From NCBI GenBank assembly GCA_963786305.1, contig CAWAYL010000008.1, positions 310,001-374,000 of the forward strand: DNA of 64,000 nt, written 5' to 3'. A program made the translations under genes and the position numbers. Origin of the DNA: CAKZLS01 sp963786305. GTDB lineage: Bacteria; Pseudomonadota; Alphaproteobacteria; Rhodospirillales; Defluviicoccaceae. Position 1 is the first letter of the stretch; each line of letters begins with the position of its first letter. Of the stretch, positions 57,831 through 64,000 are shown in pieces. The notes beneath the pieces were generated by a model that saw only the letters and a program-made list of their open reading frames with translations, did no database searches and was not told the origin of the DNA.

Positions 57831-58578
57831 TGTCCCGCGGCGTGGTGTAAGAGCGGCGTGTTGTCGCCGGTCTCGACCGGTTTGGGTTCACCGGTTCATT
57901 GAGCCGCGATCTGGATCGGGCTTTGATCAGGATGGCTGATCTGGGCCAGTGTTTCCAGCGTCATGTATCTGCGGCAGACGGCCCACTCGTCGTTTTGCTC
58001 GAGCAAGATGGCGCCGACCAGGCGGGTAATGGCGTCATCGTTGGGAAAGATGCCGACGACGTGGGTGCGCCGCTTGACCTCCTTGTTGAGGCGCTCCAGG
58101 GGGTTGGTTGAATGGATTTTGGTTCTGTGGTCCTTGGGAAAGGTCATGAAGGCCAGCACATCGTGCTCGGCTTGGTCCATCAGCTCGGCGAGCTTTTCGA
58201 ACCTGGGCCGGAGAGAATCGGCGACTTGGCGCCATTGGGTGACGGCGGCCGCGTAGTTTTCCTGGACGAAGGCGGTGCGCATCGCGGCGGCGACCATCTC
58301 GCGTTGGCCCTTGGCGACGTGGGCGAGCGCGTTTCTCATGAAATGAACGCGGCAGCGTTGCCAGGTGGCGTTGAGGACCTTGGCGACCGCCGCCTTTAGG
58401 CCCTCATGGGCATCGGAGATGACCAGCCTCACGCCCCTGAGGCCACGGCGCGTCAACGAGCGCAGGAAATCGGTCCAGAAGGTTTCCGCCTCGGACGGGC
58501 CGATGGCGAGCCCGAGGACCTCTCTGCGGCCTTCTGAGTTGACGGCCACGGCGATTATCGCCGGGTCTGTCATTTGAG
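57831..58578 (-). mobile_element. IS256-family remnant B, 5'-truncated by a second IS256 element
   Basis: The minus-strand frame (57896-58573) encodes the last 225 residues of an IS256 transposase: VAVNSEGRREVLGLAIGPSE, VRLVISDAHEGLKAAVAKVL (catalytic Asp), RCRVHFMRNALAH and STNPLERLNKEVKRRTHVVG. The N-terminal half is missing because another element begins at 58579. It is the fuller relative of remnant A at 35.7 kb. Confidence 0.85.
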
Positions 58579-59960
58579 CTGTGTAAGTGTTTTGAACGGA
58601 GGCCTGTGGTTAAGTTTGCAGCGAGCGACCTAAAGAGTTGAACGAGCGGAGAACTTATCCATGGGCCGGGCCGGATTAGGCACTGACATGGAGAATAGCG
58701 GAGATGACAAAGACCAAGCGTAAGACTGAAGCGTTTTCCGATGAGACCCTTGATGCCTTACTTGCCGGGCATGAGACAGCGGAGGACATTTTCGGAGAGG
58801 CGGGGCTTTTCAAACGGCTTCAATCAGCGCTGATTGAGCGCGCCCTGGGGGCGGAGTTGACCCATCATCTGGGTTATCCGCCCCACGGCCCGGCGGCCGG
58901 CGATGACCGGCGCAACGGCCATGGCGCCAAGACTGTCGAAACGGAGACCGGGCCCTTGGCGATCCGGGTTCCACGCGACCGGGACGGGGATTTCACGCCG
59001 CAATTGGTCAAGAAGGGCCAACGGCGCCTAGAGGGGTTCGACGACAAGGTTCTCTCGCTCTATGCCCGGGGCGTGTCCATGCGTGAGATCCAAGGGCACC
59101 TGGAGGAGCTCTACGGCACGGATGTCTCGCCCGAGTTGATTTCGACAGTCACCGACGCGGTGCTGGACGAGGTGAGGTCCTGGCAGAACCGCCCCCTGGA
59201 AAGTCACTACCCGATCGTTTATCTGGACGCCCTTCGGGTCAAAATCCGTGACCGGGGGCATATTGTCTCCAAATCCGTCTACCTCGCCATTGGCGTCACC
59301 ATGGAGGGCCAAAAGGAGGCTCTGGGCCTCTGGCTGGCCAACGCCGAGGGGGCGAAGTTCTGGCTTCAGATCATCACCGAACTGAGAAACCGGGGGATCG
59401 AGGATATCTTCATCGCCTGCGTCGATGGTCTCAAGGGTTTCCCCGAAGCCATTGCCACCGTCTTCCCCGAAACCCAAGTGCAGCTCTGTATCGTCCATAT
59501 GATCCGACATTCATTGGCCTATGTGTCTTGGCAGGATCGCCGCACCATGGTGGGGGATCTCAGGGCCATCTATGACGCGGCCAACGAGGATGCGGCGCGG
59601 ATGGCGCTCAATGACTTCAAGGACAAATGGGACGGCCAATACCCAACCATCTCCGCCTCATGGGAGAGGAACTGGACCGCGATCGTGCCGTTCCTGGCCT
59701 ACCCACCGATGATCCGCAAGGTCGTATACACCACAAACGCCATCGAGGCCGCCATCCGCCAGGTCCGAAAGATCATCAAAACCAAGGGAGCCTTCCCGAA
59801 CGATGACGCGGCCATCAAACTCATCTACCTCGCCTTGCGAAATGCCGAGAAGAAGTGGAAAATGCCATTGAAGGAATGGAATGCGGCGATGAACCAATTC
59901 GCCATCCTCTTCGCCGACAAATTCCCGAAGCAATAGGAATGTCGGCTAAAACTTACACAG
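58579..59960 (+). mobile_element. IS256-family insertion sequence, apparently complete
   Basis: The ends begin CTGTGTAAGT (58579-58588) and, on the reverse strand at the right, CTGTGTAAGT (ending 59960), giving about 1.38 kb. No 8- or 9-bp duplication of the target is visible, and remnant B does not resume on the right side, so a deletion or rearrangement followed insertion. Confidence 0.82.
58704..59936 (+). CDS. IS256-family transposase (intact)
   Basis: The full-length 410-residue enzyme has an N-terminal DNA-binding part (LIERALGAELTHHLGYPPHG), VPRDRDGDFTPQLVKKGQRR, and the DDE catalytic residues in YPIVYLDALRVKIRD, FIACVDGLKGFPEAI and the late VVYTTNAIEAAIRQVRKIIK. It differs clearly from remnants A and B. 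The gene is intact, unlike most transposases in the window, and could be active. Confidence 0.93.
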   Translation: MTKTKRKTEAFSDETLDALLAGHETAEDIFGEAGLFKRLQSALIERALGAELTHHLGYPPHGPAAGDDRRNGHGAKTVETETGPLAIRVPRDRDGDFTPQLVKKGQRRLEGFDDKVLSLYARGVSMREIQGHLEELYGTDVSPELISTVTDAVLDEVRSWQNRPLESHYPIVYLDALRVKIRDRGHIVSKSVYLAIGVTMEGQKEALGLWLANAEGAKFWLQIITELRNRGIEDIFIACVDGLKGFPEAIATVFPETQVQLCIVHMIRHSLAYVSWQDRRTMVGDLRAIYDAANEDAARMALNDFKDKWDGQYPTISASWERNWTAIVPFLAYPPMIRKVVYTTNAIEAAIRQVRKIIKTKGAFPNDDAAIKLIYLALRNAEKKWKMPLKEWNAAMNQFAILFADKFPKQ

Positions 59961-60551
59961 ATATTCTGACAGCCTCTGAAGGCACCAAGCCCGCCTTCGA
60001 CAACCGAAGCCAAAAGTACTTTTGAGAAGATTGAATCAATGGAGTCATGTGTTGACGGCCACTACTTTGCAGGAAGAAATCGCCCTGACAGCCACTTCGG
60101 TCGTGACCCAACGTTTGGAACCCTCGATTAAGGAGTTGGGGTCACCCATTAGGCGGTTTGGCAAGCGGGAAAACACGTCCCTCTCGGCGCACGCACCGCT
60201 GATCGTCTATTTTGCGTCGTCGCTCCCTTGGTTGCGTTCGGTCTTCGTTCGACTGGTTGCGCGTGCGCACCGGTCACCCATCAGGATCAAGGCTGAAGAT
60301 CACACGAACCCCGCGCGATCCGCCCCTGGCACGGGCTCCGTGCCCCAGAAAACCCTTTGTCCCCGCCGCGTCCATAAGGCTTGCATTACAGATCTCTGGC
60401 TCGCCATCGGCGTCCAACCCTCGGTGGCTCGCGGCTTCGGCGCACCGTCTTGCGGGAGCGCTCCCGCGTGATCGATCGGGACGGCGGCCAATCAGGTCTG
60501 GAGGCTTGCAAGCCAACCCCTTGCGGGCTCGCCGTCCCGGACACGGCTCCT
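59961..60551. other. Gene-free stretch between IS256 and the IS110 transposase
   Basis: About 590 bases. Open frames here show no family resemblance. The part nearest 60551 probably belongs to the 3' end of the IS110 element, whose exact limits I cannot fix. No RNA gene is apparent. Confidence 0.35.
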
Positions 60552-61568
60552 TCAGCCGAAGCAGCGCTCCGGTTCGAACACCGTGCCGTCCTTCATGACA
60601 TGGTAGCAGGCCCGCGCCAGCTTGTGCGCCACCGCCTTGCTCGCCACCATGGCGTGGGTCTTCGCCTTCTTGCGCTGATGGTAGCGCCGAGCGCGGTCGT
60701 CATAGCGCACCGCGAAATGGGCTGCCTCGACGAACGCCCAGGCCAGCCAGCGGTTGCCGTTCTTGGCGTTGCCCGCGCCCTTGCGCTTGCCGTTGGAGAT
60801 CCGTTTGGCCTCGACGCAGCGGCAGTAGGACACGTAGTTGCCGACGCCCGCGAACCGCCCGATGTCGCCGGTTTCCAGCGCGATCGTCATCCCCAGGATC
60901 TTGCCGATCCCCGGAACCTCCAGCAGACCGCGATAGACCGGCGTCGGCCGCAGCCGCGCCACGATCACCTTCTCCAGCCCGGCGATCTCGCCGCGCAGGC
61001 AGCCCAGCACCCGCAACTCGGCGCGCGCCGCCAGCGCCACGTCCGCCGGCAGATCAAAGCTGTCGACGTCCGCCTCGCCCAGCCGGTCGATGGCGTTGCC
61101 GCCCAGGCGCCGGCCGCTGGTGCGCTCCACCGCCGTCGCCATGGACGAATACAGCCGGGTGCGCTGCTGCACCAACCGGTGCCGCTTGCGCAGCAGATCG
61201 CGCAAACCCCGATCCGCCACCGGGTAGATATAGCCTTCCGGCAACACCCGCAGCCGCATCATGTGCGCAAGCCAGCGCGCGTCCGAGCGGTCGCCGGCGT
61301 GCTTCAGTCCGCTATATTGCTGCATCGCCGCCGGGTTCGCCAGGTGCATCCGGTAGCCCGCCGCCATCAAACCGTCCACCAGCCAATACCAGTTGTAGGT
61401 CGATTCCACCGCAACGCCCTCCATGGCCGAACGGTAGGGCTCCAGAAAACCCAAAATCACCTCAAGATCGTTCACCAGGCGGCGCTCCGCGACAACCCGG
61501 TCGCTCTCGTCCATCACCGTCACGTAGCTGTTGGTGGAATGCAAATCGATCCCGCAATACAATTCCAT
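60552..61568 (-). CDS. IS110-family transposase (DEDD recombinase)
   Basis: A 338-residue protein. YCGIDLHSTNSYV supplies the first Asp, VESTYNWYWLVDGL the Glu and KHAGDRSDARWLAHMM the Asp pair of the DEDD site. The C-terminal Transposase_20 part has LEVPGIGKILGMTIALE and the serine-containing RISNGKRKGAGNAKNG. IS110 elements carry non-coding ends that in some members encode a guiding RNA; the 3' and 5' flanks here are candidates. The gene is intact. Confidence 0.9.
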   Translation of the reverse strand: MELYCGIDLHSTNSYVTVMDESDRVVAERRLVNDLEVILGFLEPYRSAMEGVAVESTYNWYWLVDGLMAAGYRMHLANPAAMQQYSGLKHAGDRSDARWLAHMMRLRVLPEGYIYPVADRGLRDLLRKRHRLVQQRTRLYSSMATAVERTSGRRLGGNAIDRLGEADVDSFDLPADVALAARAELRVLGCLRGEIAGLEKVIVARLRPTPVYRGLLEVPGIGKILGMTIALETGDIGRFAGVGNYVSYCRCVEAKRISNGKRKGAGNAKNGNRWLAWAFVEAAHFAVRYDDRARRYHQRKKAKTHAMVASKAVAHKLARACYHVMKDGTVFEPERCFG

Positions 61569-61679
61569 CTTGGTCTCCTCGATGTCTGAAAAAAAACTTC
61601 AACTCTTTCAGCGAGAAGTATTTTCCAACTCGGGGAGACCGCCTAGATGGTTATCAGGGCTAGCGTTGCAGCATTTCCG

Positions 61680-61694
61680 CAGGCCGGTGGCCTG
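61680..61694 (-). terminator. Short GC hairpin after the membrane-protein gene
   Basis: CAGGCC and GGCCTG with a three-base loop form a perfect 6-bp stem 9 bases beyond the stop codon of the minus-strand gene. No T run follows, so termination would be weak at best. Confidence 0.25.
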
Positions 61695-61702
61695 AAACTC
61701 CT

Positions 61703-62470
61703 TCAGGTAGGGGCCACCGCGTAGAGCCGCTCGCTCCACTGCTTTGCCAGCCTTTTTCCGTTGAGCCAGACATACAGCAGCGCCGATATCGCTATGAGCA
61801 TCTCGACGACTTCGGACAGACGGCGGATGAAGAAATCGACGTTCTGCTGTATCGGGAAATGGTCCTCATAAAGATCGAGAAGCGCCAAGGCCGCAATCGG
61901 GAGAAAATAAGTCAGAAGCACTGCCGGGGCGCCAATTCTTCTGAAAGGAGCGTAGTGACCAAGGGCCACTCCCATAAGGCCGCCGACACCGAACGCGACA
62001 CGGAAAAACTCTGAATGACCCTGCAATCCCTCGATGTTGTGAAGTGTCATTTCCTTTTGCATGTTGATCTGCTTGATTATTTCCGGCGTCTCGAAGGCGA
62101 AGAACCATTGCCCCCAGGCGATCTCCTCCATGCCGACAAACAGCGCCCCCAACGCAAAGGCCCCATAGAAGCCGTAGACGCCAATCGCCTCTCCTTGATA
62201 TTTCGCCCGAAGCGCCAACCCCACACCCGCCAGCCCGGCCCAGAGCAAGAACGCGAACGTCGCCAATTCCACGGGTTGATTCTCCTTGGTCAGGAGAAAG
62301 GCCGCGGGGCGTGTTTGGGGGATGGCCACGAGGATCGTGAACAAGACCAGGAAAATCAGTGGAAACAAAACGATTGCCGCCAACAATCCCTCATTCGTGT
62401 CGTATTCATGTGCCGCAACACCGAGAGAAGAACGGAGACGGCGCGAAACGGGTGCGATCACAGACAACAT
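61703..62470 (-). CDS. Conserved polytopic membrane protein of unknown function
   Basis: The product has 255 residues and six or seven predicted membrane helices. A conserved-looking core reads GALFVGMEEIAWGQWFFAFE, followed by EIIKQINMQKEMTLHNIEG. Similar EEI-WGQ proteins are known as hypothetical membrane proteins. Acidic and histidine residues inside the bilayer region could form a polar site. It stands alone between IS110 and an IS1595 remnant. Confidence 0.65.
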   Translation of the reverse strand: MLSVIAPVSRRLRSSLGVAAHEYDTNEGLLAAIVLFPLIFLVLFTILVAIPQTRPAAFLLTKENQPVELATFAFLLWAGLAGVGLALRAKYQGEAIGVYGFYGAFALGALFVGMEEIAWGQWFFAFETPEIIKQINMQKEMTLHNIEGLQGHSEFFRVAFGVGGLMGVALGHYAPFRRIGAPAVLLTYFLPIAALALLDLYEDHFPIQQNVDFFIRRLSEVVEMLIAISALLYVWLNGKRLAKQWSERLYAVAPT

Positions 62471-62635
62471 GAGCCCTCGAACACATCAACGCTTTCGGGG
62501 GTTGAGTTCCGCCACGGACATCCATGTTAAACCCGCGATCATAAAGATCGTCTAAACGCGTGCGCGAATGCCGCCGTCTTCAAGGTCATCATTTTTTAAA
62601 CAGTTTGGAAGGCTTATCCCGTTGTTCCGGCGCGA

Positions 62636-62776
62636 TCAAATTTTGTAGGTGATGGGTTTTGTTCGGGTGCCGATCCCGAGCAGTGAGCGGAAGGCGGCGT
62701 GGCGGGTGCGGCGGCGATTGAAGCGGAAGACGAACTCGTCGAGGTAGGATTGGAGATGGTTGCGGCGGAGACCATG
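62636..62776 (-). mobile_element. IS1595-family remnant (extreme C-terminus)
   Basis: The minus strand encodes HGLRRNHLQSYLDEFVFRFN and then HAAFRSLLGIGTRTKPI, ending TYKI and TGA at 62636-62638. It is the same family region as at 49.8-50.1 kb but a different element. Confidence 0.7.
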
Positions 62777-63003
62777 ATAAGAGCGTTGTCATCGGCTTCG
62801 GGGTCTAGCGCTCGACGGCGATAACCGAATGCCGCTTTGGCCGCGCGAGATGATCATTGAAATAGCGCCGCGGACAAGGGTGGCGTCTTCGCGACCGGAT
62901 TGTACTATGCATGGGGTTGTTTTCGAAAAAGCGACGACCCCTCCCCTCCGCCCCGAAGCTGTCATTCCGGCAAGAGGGGAAGCACTCCGATCATGGGCCG
63001 GTC

Positions 63004-64000
63004 TTACGCCAGATACACCCGCTCCAGGGCGCTGCGGGAGACGTTGCCCTTGTTGTCCTCGGCCTCGATGTAGTAGCGGACGTCGCCGGCGCCGACGGGG
63101 AGCTGGGCGGTGAAGTAGGTGCCGGTGATGGCGGCGCCCGTCTGCGACGGATAGGGGCCGTGGTCGTTCATCTTGAGGGTCTTTTCGGACTTGCCGGCGC
63201 GGAGCACCAGGTCGACCCGCTTGAGGCCGGCGATGTCATGGACGAAGGTGTGGACCACGCCCTCGGCGGCCGCGTCCTCGAGGCAGCCCTGGCCCCACTT
63301 CTTGCCGCCGGGGTTCTCGGGCGTCACCCACGGCGCGAAGATGGTGGGGCCGGTCTTGTCCTTGCCGCCCGCGACGACGCCGTCCACCTCCGGCCTTCAG
63401 CCACTCGTAGCCGAGATTGGCGGCGTTGGTGACCTGCTCGTCCCACACGTGCTGGCCGGTCCAGTACCAGTAGCAGCTGGTCTCGGCGGTGAGCATCAGG
63501 CGCGTCGCCTCGGCCAGTTGCGGATGCGTGGAGCCGGCGTCCTCCAGCGCGTGGATCACGTTCTGGAAGGCGGTCAGCACCGACCACGAATTGAGGTCCG
63601 GCGAGTACGGTTCGTTGTAGCGGCTGAACCACTTCATGAACTGGGGATCGCCGTTGTCGGCGCCGGCCCACGAGCCGGGCTCGATGTGGACGGCCTGCTT
63701 GGGGTCCGGCGGGAACTGCTCGAGGTAGTCGGGGACGGTGATCAGCTCGAAGCGCGGGTCCGTTCTGCAGCCAACGCACCAACCCGGCGGTGTTGTGGTG
63801 GTAGTAGCTGTCGGCGCCGCCGCCGTGGTTGTCGCCGTCGGAGTGCAGCAGGAAGAACGGCGGGTGCTTGGGATCGAAGCTGCCGGTGGCGACGATCTGG
63901 TCGTACACCTGGCCGAGCACGCTCGGGTACTGCAGGGCGCCGAAGCCGCCGCGGGCGTCCTCGTTGCCGATGTAGCGTTCCGCCGGGACGGCGACGATCT
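63004..64000 (-). pseudogene. GH57-like glycoside hydrolase, 3' part, two frameshifts as read (5' beyond window)
   Basis: Reading across frames gives SFDPKHPPFFLLHSDGDNHG, DPRFELITVPDYLEQFPPDP, LTAETSCYWYWTGQHVWDEQ and a C-terminal beta-rich domain ending RYYIEAEDNKGNVSRSALER. The histidine- and tryptophan-rich segments and the SCYWYWTG motif suit glycoside hydrolase family 57 proteins. One extra base near 63757 and one near 63395 must be removed. The stretch is visibly more GC-rich and uses more C/G third bases than the rest of the window, which hints at transfer or at a chimeric contig end. Confidence 0.55.

Noticed and set aside
60022..60471. A 149-codon frame in the gap before IS110
   Set aside because: No domain, no ribosome site and biased low-complexity composition; probably chance in GC-rich DNA.

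Overview
The window is GC-rich chromosomal DNA from an alphaproteobacterium, most likely a member of the Rhodospirillales or a relative. The evidence is the gene order glyA-nrdR-ribD-ribE-ribB-ribH-nusB-thiL, a fused isobutyryl-CoA mutase (IcmF), a liv transport operon bracketed by small DUF6898- and DUF6867-type genes, and a RibB whose GTP cyclohydrolase-like half has lost its zinc cysteines. No rRNA, tRNA, CRISPR or phage genes were found.

Layout. 0-2 kb: decayed MgtE-like CBS gene, then an intact MgtE Mg2+ transporter. 2.1-3.3 kb: MoaD-like / unknown / MobB operon for molybdenum (or tungsten) cofactor. 3.5-8.4 kb: PilZ protein, a minus-strand sulfur amino acid group (nudix, cysK, sseA, metC) and a stand-alone CZB zinc sensor protein. 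8.4-15.7 kb: a complete minus-strand branched-chain/aromatic ABC transporter, hemerythrin, an alpha/beta hydrolase and ubiX. 15.9-18.8 kb: broken lipoprotein, IS4-family copy 1, a hydrolase that has lost its catalytic serine. 19.3-24.3 kb: a giant modular gene (Calx-beta, PQQ-type sugar dehydrogenase, five L-type-lectin repeats), next to a GGDEF-EAL protein. 27-29.3 kb: FadL porin and a cytochrome c. 29.5-32.3 kb: IS630 element and IS4 copy 2. 32.4-39 kb: recO, parC, IS256/IS66 remnants, hemB, metY. 39.1-42.4 kb: icmF. 42.4-43.5 kb: IS701 remnant. 43.5-49.8 kb: second liv operon. 49.8-50.3 kb: IS1595/IS630 debris. 50.4-57.6 kb: rpiB, glyA, nrdR and riboflavin/thiamine genes. 57.6-62.8 kb: a transposon-dense zone (IS21-like ends, two IS256 elements, IS110, IS1595 remnant) around one membrane protein. 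63-64 kb: 3' part of a GH57-like gene.

How the genes fit together. Two amino-acid-type ABC importers, MetY, MetC, CysK, IcmF and GlyA suggest a heterotroph that lives on amino acids and organic acids. A palindrome between metY and icmF resembles operators that control branched-chain amino acid catabolism. GGDEF-EAL, PilZ and the lectin-repeat protein together suggest c-di-GMP-linked surface behaviour (inference).

Two cautions. First, many genes carry single-base frameshifts, mostly +1, including genes expected to be essential (parC) and both IS4 copies. This pattern is as compatible with residual sequencing indels as with pseudogenes. Second, the 10 or so IS elements or remnants may mark misassembly points, especially at 57.6-64 kb. 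The most unusual object is the Calx-beta / sugar dehydrogenase / lectin-repeat gene.
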